The notes under the pieces were generated by a model. That model was not told the origin of the DNA. It was given only the letters and a program-made list of their open reading frames with translations, and searched no databases. A DNA stretch of 64,000 nucleotides. Origin: Rubrivivax sp. (GTDB lineage Bacteria > Pseudomonadota > Gammaproteobacteria > Burkholderiales > Burkholderiaceae_C). Location of the stretch: NCBI GenBank assembly GCA_020852865.1, contig JADYZZ010000043.1:26761-90760 (forward strand), read 5' to 3'. A program made the translations under genes and the position numbers. This document shows, piece after piece, positions 50,750-62,109 of this stretch (within the stretch, counting starts at the first letter, position 1; each line of letters begins with the position of its first letter).

Positions 50750-51858
50750 GGACGGTGCGGCGGCTGCTCTACCGCGACATCGTCGCCTCGGTCGGCTTCG
50801 TCGCGCTGGCCTTCCTGGCGCTTTTCTTCTTCATCGACTTCGTCGACCGCCTCGACGCCGTCGGGCAGCGCGGCCGCGGCGCGCTCGACGCCGTGCTGTC
50901 GGCCGCCTGGCAACTGCCCGGGCATCTGTACGAGCTGATGCCTATCGCGGTGCTGATCGGCACCATCTACTCGCTGGCGCGCATGGCGCAGTCGAGCGAG
51001 TTCACGATCCTGCGCACCGGCGGGCTCGGCCCCGGGCGCGCCCTCGGCCTGCTGGCCCTGCTCGGCGCCGTCTTCGCCGTCGTTACGCTCGTCGTCGGCG
51101 ACTACGTGGCGCCGCAGGCCGAACGCCAGGGCCTGCTGCTCGAGGCGCGCATCCGAGGCGGCGTGCCCAGCGAGGGCGCCGGCGCCTGGCTCAAGGAGCG
51201 GCGCGCGACCGGCACCGGCGAGCGCAGCTTCTCGATCAACGTCGCGGGCATCGGGGCGGGCGGCGCGCTGCAGGGCGTGCGCATCTTCGAGTTCGACGAC
51301 GACGGGCGGCTCGTCACGCAGACCGAGGCGCGCGCCGGCACGGTCGACGCGCAGCGCGTGTGGCACCTGCAGGATGTCCGCATCACGCAGTGGCCGCAGG
51401 CGCGCGCCGCAGGCACGCCCACCGTGCAGGAGCAGCGGCTCGCCGCCTACGACTGGCCGAGCACGCTCGCCCCGGCGGTGGTGGCCGCTGCGGTGCAGCC
51501 GCTGCAGGCGATGAACACGCTCGAGCTGTGGCGCTACAGCCGCCACCTGGGCCTGCAGGAGCAGGCCACGCAGCGCTACGAACTGCAGTTCTGGAAGCGC
51601 GCCTTCTACCCCTGGGCCTGTCTGGTGATGGTGGCGCTGGCGCTGCCGTTCGCCTACCTGCACGCGCGCGCCGGCGGCATCAGCTTCAAGGTGTTCGGCG
51701 GCATCATGCTGGGCATCGGCTTCGTGCTGCTGAACAACCTCGCCGGCCACATCGGGCTGCTGAGCGGCTGGCTGCCCTGGCTCACGGCGGCCGCACCGAG
51801 CCTGCTGCTGCTGCTGCTGTCGCTGGCCGCCTTCGGCTGGTTGGTGCGTTACCGATGA
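50746..51858 (+). CDS. lptG: LPS export permease LptG
   Basis: A 370-residue partner of LptF with the same build. [37 protein letters not shown] is the start, YSLARMAQSSEFTILRTGGLGPGRAL the coupling region, and FAYLHARAGGISFKVFGGIMLGIGFVLLNNLAGHIGLL the last membrane part. It is joined to lptF upstream and to the chelatase gene downstream by 4-bp stop/start overlaps. Confidence 0.95.
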   Translation: MRTVRRLLYRDIVASVGFVALAFLALFFFIDFVDRLDAVGQRGRGALDAVLSAAWQLPGHLYELMPIAVLIGTIYSLARMAQSSEFTILRTGGLGPGRALGLLALLGAVFAVVTLVVGDYVAPQAERQGLLLEARIRGGVPSEGAGAWLKERRATGTGERSFSINVAGIGAGGALQGVRIFEFDDDGRLVTQTEARAGTVDAQRVWHLQDVRITQWPQARAAGTPTVQEQRLAAYDWPSTLAPAVVAAAVQPLQAMNTLELWRYSRHLGLQEQATQRYELQFWKRAFYPWACLVMVALALPFAYLHARAGGISFKVFGGIMLGIGFVLLNNLAGHIGLLSGWLPWLTAAAPSLLLLLLSLAAFGWLVRYR

Positions 51859-52262
51859 ACATCACGAACCCGGCCGCGCCCGGCCGCCCCGATGCGCTGA
51901 TCCTGTTCGCGCACGGCGCGCGCGATGCGCAATGGGCCGAACCGATGCGGGCAGTGGCCGCCGCCATCGGCGCACTGCAGCCGGGCTGGCGCGTGCGCCT
52001 GGCCTGCCTCGACTTCATCGCGCCCGACCTGACGCAGGCCGCCGCCGGCCTCGTGGCCGAAGGCGCGCGCACGATCCATGTCGTGCCGATGTTCCTCGGC
52101 GCCGGCGGCCATGTGCGGCAGGACCTTCCGGCCCGGCTCGCGGCGCTGCGTGCCGCGCACCCCGAGGCCGAGTTCACGCTGCACCCGACGATCGGCGAGA
52201 TCGACGCCGTCCGCCAGGCGATGGCGCTGGCCATCGTCGCCACCGTGCAAGGAGCGCGATGA
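51855..52262 (+). CDS. CbiX-type sirohydrochlorin chelatase-like protein
   Basis: A 135-residue short chelatase of the CbiX/SirB group, which inserts Fe2+, Co2+ or Ni2+ into sirohydrochlorin for siroheme or cobalamin. DALILFAHGARDAQWAEPMRAV holds the metal-binding His, and THE second His is in HVVPMFLGAGGHVRQDLP. It is half-length (CbiX-S like) and so probably dimeric. It sits just before the cysB-type regulator, consistent with siroheme supply for sulfite reduction. Confidence 0.85.
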   Translation: MNITNPAAPGRPDALILFAHGARDAQWAEPMRAVAAAIGALQPGWRVRLACLDFIAPDLTQAAAGLVAEGARTIHVVPMFLGAGGHVRQDLPARLAALRAAHPEAEFTLHPTIGEIDAVRQAMALAIVATVQGAR

Positions 52263-53203
52263 ACCTGCACCAGTTCCGCTTCGTCCAGGAGGCGGTGCGC
52301 CGCAACCTCAACCTGACCGAGACGGCCAGGGTGCTGCACACCTCGCAGCCCGGCGTGAGCAAGGCCATCCTCGAGCTCGAGGAGGAGCTCGGCATCGAGC
52401 TGTTCGTGCGCCACGGCAAGCGCCTCAAGCGCGTCACCGAGCCGGGCCAGCAGGCGCTGGCGTCGATCGAGATCATCATGCGCGAGGTGGCCAACCTCAG
52501 GCGCATCGGCGAGCAGTTCTCCAAGCAGGATGCCGGCACGCTGTCGATCGCCACCACGCACACGCAGGCGCGCTACTTCCTGCCCGAGCCGGTGGCGCAG
52601 CTGCGCCGGCAGTTCCCCAGGGTGCAGGTCGTGCTGCACCAGGGCGTGCCCGAACAGGTGGTGCGCATGCTGCGCGACGACGTCGCCGACATCGGCATCG
52701 CCACCGAGGCGCTGGCCGAGCACGACGACCTCGTCTCGCTGCCCTGCTACGACTGGCAGCACCTGATGGTGGTGCCGGCCGAGCACCCGCTGGCCGCCGT
52801 CGAGCGGCCGGCGCTCGAGCAGCTCGCGGCACACCCGCTGGTGCTGTACCACCGCACGGTGGCCGGCCGCACGCGCATCGACGCGGCCTTCGAGCGCGCG
52901 CACCTGGCGCCGCAGGTGGCGCTCGAGGCGATCGACTCAGACGTCATCAAGACCTACGTGCGCCTGGGCCTGGGCGTGGGCATCGTCGCCGAGCTGGCGC
53001 TGCGCGACGAGCCGTCCGATTCGGGTCTGGTGGCGCGGCCGCTGGGTCACCTGTTCGGGCGCAACGTCACGCGCATCGCCTTCAAGCGCGGCGCCTACCT
53101 GCGACACTTCGTCCACGCCTTCACCGCCATGCTGTCGCCGCGCCTGACGCCCGCGCTCGTCGCGCGCGCGCTCGCCGGCCAGGGCAGCGACTACGAACTG
53201 TGA
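52259..53203 (+). CDS. cysB: CysB-family LysR regulator
   Basis: A 314-residue LysR-type regulator. MNLHQFRFVQEAVRRNLNLTETARVLHTSQPGVSKAILELEEELGIELFVRHGKRLKRVTEPG is the CysB/Cbl HTH, and TTHTQARYFLPEPVAQLRRQFPRVQVVLHQG with TYVRLGLGVGIVAELAL form the effector domain that binds N-acetylserine-type inducers. It should control sulfur assimilation. A CysB versus Cbl assignment is not certain. It is joined to the chelatase gene by an ATGA overlap and followed by a methionine aminotransferase gene, a sulfur-related neighbour. Confidence 0.9.
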   Translation: MNLHQFRFVQEAVRRNLNLTETARVLHTSQPGVSKAILELEEELGIELFVRHGKRLKRVTEPGQQALASIEIIMREVANLRRIGEQFSKQDAGTLSIATTHTQARYFLPEPVAQLRRQFPRVQVVLHQGVPEQVVRMLRDDVADIGIATEALAEHDDLVSLPCYDWQHLMVVPAEHPLAAVERPALEQLAAHPLVLYHRTVAGRTRIDAAFERAHLAPQVALEAIDSDVIKTYVRLGLGVGIVAELALRDEPSDSGLVARPLGHLFGRNVTRIAFKRGAYLRHFVHAFTAMLSPRLTPALVARALAGQGSDYEL

Positions 53204-53220
53204 ACCACGCCGCGCCCGCC

Positions 53221-54390
53221 ATGTCGCCCCGCACGCCGCCCGTCGCCAGCCGCCTGCCGCATGTCGGCACGACGATCTTCACCGTCATGTCCGCGCTCGC
53301 GCACGAGCGCGGCGCGATCAACCTCGGCCAGGGCTTTCCGGACTTCGACTGCGATCCCGCGCTCGTCGACCAGGTCTGCGCCGCGCTGCGCGCCGGCCAC
53401 AACCAGTACCCGCCGATGGCAGGCGTGCCGGTGCTGCGCGAGGCGGTGGCGGCCAAGATCGAGACGCTGTACGGCCGACGCTACGACGCGGGCGCCGAGA
53501 TCACGATCACCGCCGGCGCCACGCAGGCCATCCTGACGGCCATCCTCGCCGCCGTGCATCCGGGCGACGAGGTCATCGTGCTCGAGCCCTGCTACGACAG
53601 CTACGCGCCGAACATCGAGCTGGCGGGCGGGCGCATCGTGCGCGTGCCGCTCGTGCCGCGCAGCTTCCGGCCCGATTTCGAGCGCATCGCCGCGGCGCTC
53701 GGGCCGCGCACGCGCATGATCGTCGTCAACAGCCCGCACAACCCGGGTGCCGTGGTCTGGACGCGCGCCGAGATGGAGCGCCTGGCCGCGCTGCTCGCGC
53801 CCACCGACACCTTGCTCGTGAGCGACGAGGTCTACGAGCATATGGTGTTCGACGGCGCGCCGCACGTGAGCGCCGCGTCGATCCCCGAGCTGGCGGCGCG
53901 CGCCTTCGTCGTCTCGAGCTTCGGCAAGACCTACCACGTCACCGGCTGGAAGGTCGGCACGGTCGCGGCGCCGGCGGCGCTCACGGCCGAGTTCCGCAAG
54001 GTGCACCAGTTCAACGTCTTCACCGTCAACACGCCGATGCAGCACGGCCTGGCGCGCTACATGGCCGACGCGCGGCCCTATCTCGAGCTGCCGGCGTTCT
54101 ACCAGCGCAAGCGCGACCTGTTCCGCGCCGGCCTGGCGCGCACGCCGTTGGTGGCGCTGCCCAGCCAGGGCAGCTACTTCCAGGTGGTCGACTACAGCGC
54201 CGTGAGCGCATTGCCCGAGGCCGAGTTCTGCCAGTGGCTCACACGCGAAGCGGGGGTGGCGGCGATTCCGCTCGCCGCGTTCTACGCAGGCGGCTTCGAG
54301 CAGCGCCTGGCGCGGCTGTGCTTCGCCAAGCGCGACGAGACGCTGGCCGCGGCGCTCGAGCGCTTGCAGCGTTTGCAGCGGCTGCAGTAG
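53221..54390 (+). CDS. Methionine aminotransferase (YbdL/MtnE-like)
   Basis: A 389-residue class I/II PLP aminotransferase. Marks are LPHVGTTIFTVMSALAHERGAINLGQGFPDFDC, the GATQAILTAILA loop, the NSPHNPGAV Asn, VSDEVYEHMVFDG and the PLP lysine Lys236 in SSFGKTYHVTGWKVG. The start, TIFTVMSALA, is characteristic of E. coli YbdL, which transaminates methionine. A GTG 19 nt upstream that overlaps the cysB stop is a possible alternative start in another frame and is not used. It probably shares the lpt-cysB transcript. Confidence 0.9.
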   Translation: MSPRTPPVASRLPHVGTTIFTVMSALAHERGAINLGQGFPDFDCDPALVDQVCAALRAGHNQYPPMAGVPVLREAVAAKIETLYGRRYDAGAEITITAGATQAILTAILAAVHPGDEVIVLEPCYDSYAPNIELAGGRIVRVPLVPRSFRPDFERIAAALGPRTRMIVVNSPHNPGAVVWTRAEMERLAALLAPTDTLLVSDEVYEHMVFDGAPHVSAASIPELAARAFVVSSFGKTYHVTGWKVGTVAAPAALTAEFRKVHQFNVFTVNTPMQHGLARYMADARPYLELPAFYQRKRDLFRAGLARTPLVALPSQGSYFQVVDYSAVSALPEAEFCQWLTREAGVAAIPLAAFYAGGFEQRLARLCFAKRDETLAAALERLQRLQRLQ

Positions 54391-54419
54391 CCCGGCCCCC
54401 GGCCGCCCGCGGCCCGTGC

Positions 54420-56432
54420 TCAGGGCCGCCGCGCCGGCTCGTCGACCGGATCGAAGATGCTGGTCGGCCAGTCGCTGCGCGACAGATCGAGGTCGACCGG
54501 CGCCGTGGCGCGGTCGTCGTGCGTGCCCGAACCCGCGCTGTCGACGTCGAGGCCGACCTCGGAGCGCGTGGCGTCGGCGGGGACGTCGTCGCCCAGAGGC
54601 AGGAGCAGGTCGACGCTGCCGCCGGCCAGCGCTTCGCGGTCGAGCCGGTCGCGCGCCATCGCGTACAGGAACAGCACGTCGCGATACGCCGGCAGCTCGA
54701 ACAGTTCGCCGCGCGCCTTGCGGAACAGCAGCGTCTCGAGCTCGGCCATGGCGTCGATCGGCTGCGCCCAGGCGCGCTCGAGGCGCGGCAGCACGGCCGG
54801 GTAGTCCTCGAGCGTGCGGCCGTGCGCGAGGTCGGCGCCCCACTCCGGCGCGTAGGCGTTGAAGCGCCGGTTGAAGCGCGCGCGCGTGCGCTCGTAGGCC
54901 TCGCGCTCGCCGCGCCGGTGGTGGATCTCGAGCAGCTTGAGGTAGGGCAGCGCGCTGCCGCCGCCGGTGCTGCGCAGATGCTCGACGAGCAGATCGATCG
55001 CCGCCTCGTCCTGCCCGAGGACGACGAAGAACTCGGCCTGTTGCTCGAGGTCGATCAGTTCGTCGACCGACACGTCGCGCGCGGCCGTGCCTTCGGCCTG
55101 GCCCGCCGGCGCGAGCACCTGCGTGCGCTCGGTCGCCGACTGGGCTGCCGCCGCGTCGCCGCGACGCGCGCCGGCAACCGGATTCGCCGCGCGGGCTTCG
55201 GGCTCGCCCGACGCCGCCGGCGGCGGCCAGGCCGGGTAGCCCTGCGCGGCCGGCGCGGCGCTCGCGATCTCGCTCGTCACCAGAGGGATCGGCGCCGTGG
55301 GGCTGCGCACCGGCGCAAGCCCGGCGGCCGGCGCGCGCGCCATGGCCTGCGCCCAATCGGCGCCGCGGCGACGCTGCGCGGCAGCCAGCCGCCAGGCCAG
55401 CCATGCCGCCAGCGCGGCCAGCAGCAGCACGAGCGCGAACAGCGGCGCCAGCCAGCGGCTCGGGGGCGCCGACACCGCCAGTTCGGCGGCCAGACGATCG
55501 GCCCGCTCGCCCTGCATTGCCGCTTCCGCGCGCAATCGTCCCACGCTGCGCTCGAGCGCGGCGATGCGCTCGGCGCTGGCCGACGCCGCCGAGGCGGCGG
55601 CGCGTGCCGCGCTCGCCGCCTGCGCCACCGCCTCGAGCGCCTGCTCCACCGCCTGCGCCTCGGGGCTGGGGGCCGGCGTCGCCGCCTCGAGCAGCAGGCG
55701 CGGTGCAACCGCCTGCAGCGCCACGGGCACGACGGACGAAGCGGCGCGGCGCACACGCGGCGGCGTCGCGTGGCGCACGGCTGCACCTGCGCTGCGGGTC
55801 ACGCGACGCGCGCTGCGCGGCCGTTCGGCCGTCGCCGTTCGCGCGCGCGTGCCGACCCGGCCGGGATCGCCCAGCCGCATGCCCTTGATCGCCGGCGGGC
55901 TCGCGCCCGACCGGGCGCTCGGCGCTGCGGCCCCCTCCCCCGCCAGCGCCAGCGGCGCCGCGGCGAAGGCCGGCGTCGCCGCCGTGCTTGCCGGCGCCGG
56001 CGCCGCCGCCACGCTTGCCGCCTCTGCAGCCATAGGCTGCGGCGGCTCCGCGAAGAGCACATAGCGTCGTGTCACACGCGACGCGCAGCCCGCGCCGACG
56101 GAGACGGTGACCACCGGCTCGTCGAGCGGCTGCGCTGCGGCGACGCGCAGCCGCGCGACGTCGGCGCCGAGCCTGTCGAGAGCCGTGCGCACCGCCGGCG
56201 CCGCCAGCACGCGCTCACCGTAGGCCACCACGGCATCGACGCAATCGGGCGCGAGCGTCTCGCCGGCATCGATGCGCAAAGGCACCTCGAAGTCGAGCGG
56301 CTGCCCCAGCACCGGTGCTGTCGATGGCGCCGTACCGAATCCGGCCGCCCGGGCAACTCCGCCCGCCGTCGCCAGCGGCACGGCCAACGCCAGGGCGAGC
56401 GCGAGGCGCGGCAGGTCGGTCGGGTGCAGCAT
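54420..56432 (-). CDS. FimV-like protein with coiled coil
   Basis: A 670-residue protein. A signal peptide (cleavage near ARA-AG) precedes a FimV-type N-terminal domain (TAPVLGQPLDFEVPLRIDAGETLAPDCVDA... VTRRYVLFAEPP). An Ala/Pro-rich region, a coiled coil (AQAASAARAAASAASASAERIAALERSVGRLRAEAAMQ), one transmembrane helix (WLAPLFALVLLLAALAAWLAW) and a cytoplasmic TPR-like part (QAEFFVVLGQDEAAIDLLVEHLR) follow. This order matches FimV/HubP, polar scaffold proteins for type IV pili and chemotaxis. A LysM domain is not evident. No pilus genes are near; the start follows from the signal peptide. Confidence 0.7.
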   Translation of the reverse strand: MLHPTDLPRLALALALAVPLATAGGVARAAGFGTAPSTAPVLGQPLDFEVPLRIDAGETLAPDCVDAVVAYGERVLAAPAVRTALDRLGADVARLRVAAAQPLDEPVVTVSVGAGCASRVTRRYVLFAEPPQPMAAEAASVAAAPAPASTAATPAFAAAPLALAGEGAAAPSARSGASPPAIKGMRLGDPGRVGTRARTATAERPRSARRVTRSAGAAVRHATPPRVRRAASSVVPVALQAVAPRLLLEAATPAPSPEAQAVEQALEAVAQAASAARAAASAASASAERIAALERSVGRLRAEAAMQGERADRLAAELAVSAPPSRWLAPLFALVLLLAALAAWLAWRLAAAQRRRGADWAQAMARAPAAGLAPVRSPTAPIPLVTSEIASAAPAAQGYPAWPPPAASGEPEARAANPVAGARRGDAAAAQSATERTQVLAPAGQAEGTAARDVSVDELIDLEQQAEFFVVLGQDEAAIDLLVEHLRSTGGGSALPYLKLLEIHHRRGEREAYERTRARFNRRFNAYAPEWGADLAHGRTLEDYPAVLPRLERAWAQPIDAMAELETLLFRKARGELFELPAYRDVLFLYAMARDRLDREALAGGSVDLLLPLGDDVPADATRSEVGLDVDSAGSGTHDDRATAPVDLDLSRSDWPTSIFDPVDEPARRP

Positions 56433-56593
56433 GCGGCGCGTCGCGGCGTTCGGATCGGTTCGAGTCACTCTAGCACGGCCATCGATGCGTCCGAAGCGGC
56501 GGCGGGCGCGCTGCCGCACGCGCCGGCCGCCGCGTGCGGCAGCCATCGCCCTTGGACACAATGCGCCGGTCGATGTCGCCTCAGGGACAAGCC

Positions 56594-57298
56594 ATGCCGA
56601 CCCCCGTTCTTACAATCGAAGAGCAACGCAACATCGAGTCCGGCGCTTGGTTCAAGAAGCTCTCGCCCGCCCTGCGCAGCGCGATCGTCGCGCGCGCCCA
56701 GGTGCGGCGGCTGGCCGACGGCGCGGCGCTCATCACGCGCGGCGCGGCGGCCAGGGAGTGGTACGGCGTGGCTGCCGGCGCAGTGCGCATCGGCACCGTC
56801 TCGCTCACCGGCAAGCAGCTCACGCTCACCTACGCCGAGCCGGGCATCTGGTTCGGCGACATCGCGCTGTTCGACGGCCTGCCGCACACGCACGACGCCG
56901 ACGCGCACGGTGCCAGCACGCTGCTGTGCGTGCGCAAGGCCGACTTTCGCGAGCTGCTGGCACAGCACGTCGAGCTTTACGATGCGCTGCTGCGCCTGAA
57001 CTGCCGGCGCCTGCGTCTGATGTTCGACCAGATCGAGGATCTGGGCTCGCTGCCGCTGCGCTCGCGCCTGGCGCGCCAGCTGCTGCTGCTGGTGCGCCGT
57101 CACGGGCAGTCGCAGGGCGACGTCGTACGCGTCGGTCTGGCGCTGGCGCAGGAGGACCTGGCGCAGCTGCTGGGCGCCTCGCGTCAGCGCGTCAACCGCG
57201 AACTCAAGCGTTTCGAGCGCGAAGGCGTGCTGCGCGTGGAGCCGACGCGGCTGCTCGTGCTCTCGCGCGAGGCCCTGCTGGCCGCGGCCGCGCGCTGA
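56594..57298 (+). CDS. Crp/Fnr-family regulator
   Basis: A 234-residue regulator with a cyclic-nucleotide-binding-like barrel (LADGAALITRGAAAREWYGVAAGAVRIGTVSLTGKQLTLTYAEPGIWFGDIALFDGLPHTHDADAHG) and a winged HTH (VGLALAQEDLAQLLGASRQRVNRELKRFEREGVLRVEPTRLLV). The PTHDADAHG loop differs from the cAMP-binding sequence of Crp. An SD-like AGGGAC supports this ATG over one seven codons upstream. It sits 22 nt before a kinase/acyl-CoA dehydrogenase pair and may control it. Confidence 0.83.
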   Translation: MPTPVLTIEEQRNIESGAWFKKLSPALRSAIVARAQVRRLADGAALITRGAAAREWYGVAAGAVRIGTVSLTGKQLTLTYAEPGIWFGDIALFDGLPHTHDADAHGASTLLCVRKADFRELLAQHVELYDALLRLNCRRLRLMFDQIEDLGSLPLRSRLARQLLLLVRRHGQSQGDVVRVGLALAQEDLAQLLGASRQRVNRELKRFEREGVLRVEPTRLLVLSREALLAAAAR

Positions 57299-57320
57299 TC
57301 GCCCTGCCGAGGAGAGGCTG

Positions 57321-58412
57321 ATGGACGAGTACACCGGCACCCGCCCCGTGGCCGCGAGCCACGCCTTCGACGTCGCCGCGCTCGAGGCCCACCTGGCGCG
57401 CGCGCTGCCGGGCTTTGCCGGCCCGCTCGAGGTCGAGCAGTTCAAGGGCGGGCAGAGCAACCCCACCTACAAGCTGGTGACGCCCGCGCGCAGCTACGTG
57501 ATGCGCAGCAAGCCCGGGCCGCAGGCCAGGCTGCTGCCCTCGGCGCACGCCATCGAGCGCGAGTTCCGCGTCATGCGCGCACTCGCCGCGACCGAGGTGC
57601 CGACGGCCGAGATGCTGCTGCTGTGCGAGGACGAGTCGGTGATCGGCCGCGCCTTTTTCGTCATGCAGTTCGTCGCCGGGCGCGTGCTGTGGGACCAGGC
57701 GCTGCCCGGCATGACGCGCGCCGAACGCGGCGCGATCTACGACGAGACCAACCGCGTCATCGCGGCGCTGCACAGCGTCGACGCGGCCCGCGCCGGCCTG
57801 GCCGACTACGGCCGTCCCGGCAGCTACTTCGAGCGCCAGATCGCACGCTGGAGCAAGCAGTACCTGGCCTCGGCCACCGAGCGCATCGACGCGATGGACC
57901 GCCTCATCGAGTGGCTGCCCGCGCACATGCCGGCGAGCGCACGCGACGACAGCCGGGTGGCGGTCGTGCACGGCGACTTCCGGCTCGACAACCTGATCTT
58001 CGCCGCCGACGCGCCGCGCATCCTCGCCGTGCTCGACTGGGAGCTGTCGACGCTCGGCCACCCGCTCGCCGACTTCAGCTACCACTGCATGGCCTGGCAT
58101 ATCCCGCCGGGCACATTCCGCGGCCTGGGCGGGCTCGACCTGGCCGTGCTCGGCATTCCGGACGAGCGCGACTACGTGCGCCGCTACTGCGAGCGCGTCG
58201 GCGCCGCCAGCGGCCGCATCATCGACGCCGACACGGTGATGGCCGACTGGGACTTCTACCTCGCCTACAACCTGTTCCGGCTGGCCTCGATCTGTCAGGG
58301 CATCGCCAAGCGCGTGGTCGACGGCATCGCTTCCAGCGCCGAGGCGCGCGCGACCGGCGCGCGCACGCGGCCGCTGTCGGAGCTGGCCTGGCAGTTCGCG
58401 CAGCGCGCCTGA
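57321..58412 (+). CDS. APH-fold kinase, ACAD10/11 or LvaA type
   Basis: A 363-residue phosphotransferase of the aminoglycoside-kinase fold. [26 protein letters not shown] is the nucleotide loop, [13 protein letters not shown] the catalytic loop (HGD-x4-N) and [19 protein letters not shown] the metal-binding part. This subfamily matches the N-terminal domain of animal ACAD10/11 and bacterial LvaA, which phosphorylates 4-hydroxyacyl-CoA. The acyl-CoA dehydrogenase gene directly after it supports that role over antibiotic resistance. The actual acyl chain is unknown. Confidence 0.85.
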   Translation: MDEYTGTRPVAASHAFDVAALEAHLARALPGFAGPLEVEQFKGGQSNPTYKLVTPARSYVMRSKPGPQARLLPSAHAIEREFRVMRALAATEVPTAEMLLLCEDESVIGRAFFVMQFVAGRVLWDQALPGMTRAERGAIYDETNRVIAALHSVDAARAGLADYGRPGSYFERQIARWSKQYLASATERIDAMDRLIEWLPAHMPASARDDSRVAVVHGDFRLDNLIFAADAPRILAVLDWELSTLGHPLADFSYHCMAWHIPPGTFRGLGGLDLAVLGIPDERDYVRRYCERVGAASGRIIDADTVMADWDFYLAYNLFRLASICQGIAKRVVDGIASSAEARATGARTRPLSELAWQFAQRA

Positions 58413-58444
58413 TCCGGCGCCGCATCTTCGAAGGGAAGCAGCCG

Positions 58445-59683
<1,239 letters not shown>

Positions 59684-59697
59684 GCGGCGCGGCCGCG

Positions 59698-60459
<762 letters not shown>

Positions 60460-60517
60460 GGTTTAGAGTGCGAGCGGGCGCGGCCGCCGCGCGCCGCCCC
60501 GACACCTGAGGTGAGCG

Positions 60518-61210
60518 ATGATCGAAGTGTATTCGTGGGCCACGCCCAACGGCCACAAGGTCCACATCATGCTCGAGGAATGCGCGCTGCCGTACCGCGT
60601 GCACGCGGTGGACATCGGGGCGGGCGAGCAGTTCACGCCCGAGTTCCTCGCCATCAGCCCCAACAACAAGATCCCGGCGATCGTCGACCCCGACGGCCCC
60701 GACGGCAAGCCGATCTCGCTGTTCGAGAGCGGCGCCATCTTGCTGTACCTCGCCGGCAAGACCGGGCGCTTCCTGCCGGCCGACACGCGCGGCAAGTACG
60801 AAGTGCTGCAATGGCTGATGTTCCAGATGGGCAGCGTCGGCCCGATGCTCGGTCAGGCGCACCATTTCCGCATCTACGCGCCCGAGAAGATCGCGTACGC
60901 GATCGAGCGCTACACGAACGAGGCGCGGCGCCTGTACGGCGTGATGAACCGCCGCATCGCACGCCAGCGCTACATCGCCGGCGACAGCTACAGCATCGCC
61001 GACATCGCGATCTTCCCCTGGCTGCGCAGCTGGAAGAACCAGGGCATCGACTGGGACGAGTTCCCGCACCTCAAGGGCTGGTTCGACGAGATCGCAGCGC
61101 GCCCGGCCGTCGCCCGCGGCGTGCAGGTGCTGGCCGATCGACGCCGGCCGCTCACCGGCGAGCGCGAGCGCGAGATGCTCTTCGGCAAGCAGCAGTACCA
61201 GGTGCGCTGA
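60518..61210 (+). CDS. Glutathione S-transferase, YfcG/Nu-like
   Basis: A 230-residue GST. The start MIEVYSWATPNGHKVHIMLEE with the TPNGxK motif, then SPNNKIPAIVDPDGPDGKPISLFESGAILLYLA (thioredoxin fold with cis-Pro and the ES glutathione site) and YSIADIAIFPWLRSWKNQGIDWDEFPHLKGWFD, fit the YfcG/YghU group, which acts as disulfide-bond reductase. The active-site Thr/Asn replaces the usual Tyr or Ser. It precedes tRNA-Arg by 34 nt and appears monocistronic. Confidence 0.93.
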   Translation: MIEVYSWATPNGHKVHIMLEECALPYRVHAVDIGAGEQFTPEFLAISPNNKIPAIVDPDGPDGKPISLFESGAILLYLAGKTGRFLPADTRGKYEVLQWLMFQMGSVGPMLGQAHHFRIYAPEKIAYAIERYTNEARRLYGVMNRRIARQRYIAGDSYSIADIAIFPWLRSWKNQGIDWDEFPHLKGWFDEIAARPAVARGVQVLADRRRPLTGEREREMLFGKQQYQVR

Positions 61211-61244
61211 AGCGCGGCCGCATGCGCCGCACAATCGAGGCCTG

Positions 61245-61321
61245 CTGCCCGTAGCTCAACCGGATAGAGCACCGGCCTTCTAAGCCGGCGGTTGCGCGTT
61301 CGAGTCGCGCCGGGCAGGCCA
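61245..61321 (+). tRNA. tRNA-Arg(TCT)
   Basis: A 77-nt tRNA. The acceptor stem CTGCCCG pairs with CGGGCAG, the D-arm is GCTC-AACCGGATA-GAGC, the anticodon arm CCGGC-CTTCTAA-GCCGG gives anticodon TCT, the T-arm is GCGCG-TTCGAGT-CGCGC, the discriminator is G and CCA is encoded. It reads AGA (and AGG) codons, rare in this GC-rich DNA. Confidence 0.97.
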
Positions 61322-61378
61322 GCAGCGGCGCCGGCGGGCTCCGTAATCCCCCTGTCGTGACGGGCCCGAGCCCAACCC

Positions 61379-61384
61379 TAGAAT
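61379..61384 (+). promoter_or_regulatory. -10 box of the cytochrome c4 gene
   Basis: TAGAAT 32 nt before the ATG. No clear -35 element, though TGTCGTGAC lies at a roughly suitable distance. Confidence 0.4.
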
Positions 61385-61416
61385 CCGCGCGTCTTGTCCG
61401 GGAAGGGGCGTTCGCG

Positions 61417-62067
61417 ATGAGGATTGCACTCGGTGTCGGCACCTGCGTCGTGCTCGGCCTGTCGTGGCTTGCACCGAGCTGGGCCGCCGGCAGCGCCGAA
61501 GCCGGCAAGACCAAGTCCGCCGTCTGCGCCGGCTGCCACGGCGCCGACGGCAACAGTCCGGCCGACATGTGGCCCAAGCTCGCCGGGCAGCTGCCCGAGT
61601 ACATCAGGAAGCAGCTGCACGACTTCAAGTCCGGAGCGCGCAGGAACGACCAGATGACGCCGATGGCGATGCCGCTGTCGGAGCAGGACATCGACGACCT
61701 CGCGGCCTACTTCTCCAGCCAGAAGGTGGTGCCGCCGCCGCAGGACAAGAAGGACCAGCTGGCGGCCGGCGAGAAGCTCTTCAGGAGGGGCAAGGGCATG
61801 CCCGACCAGGTGGCCGCATGCATGGGCTGCCACGGCCCCGCCGGCGGCGGCAAGAACGACTGGGCGGCGACGATGAAGCTGCCGCCGACCACGCTCGCGC
61901 CGGCCATCGGCGAGCAGTACGCAGGCTACATCGCCAACCAGCTCAAGGCCTTCAAGTCGGGCAGTCGCGCCAACGACATCGGCAGCGTGATGCGCCACAT
62001 CGCCGGCCGCATGACCGACGCCGAGATCACCGCCGTCGCCGCGTACACGGCGACGCTGCGGCGCTGA
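61417..62067 (+). CDS. Cytochrome c4, diheme
   Basis: A 216-residue periplasmic diheme cytochrome. A signal peptide (cleavage near WAA-GS) precedes two tandem class I heme domains with CAGCH (residues 37-41) and CMGCH (135-139). Each has a distal Met region (TPMAMPLS and GSVMRHIAGRM). Such proteins carry electrons from the bc1 complex to terminal oxidases. Next to it are heme O synthase and an oxidase-like gene, which fits that role. The ATG chosen gives the normal signal peptide. Confidence 0.93.
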   Translation: MRIALGVGTCVVLGLSWLAPSWAAGSAEAGKTKSAVCAGCHGADGNSPADMWPKLAGQLPEYIRKQLHDFKSGARRNDQMTPMAMPLSEQDIDDLAAYFSSQKVVPPPQDKKDQLAAGEKLFRRGKGMPDQVAACMGCHGPAGGGKNDWAATMKLPPTTLAPAIGEQYAGYIANQLKAFKSGSRANDIGSVMRHIAGRMTDAEITAVAAYTATLRR

Positions 62068-62109
62068 GGCGCGTTGCCCGGGCCGTTTGCGCCGCCAGCA
62101 GGTGCAACC

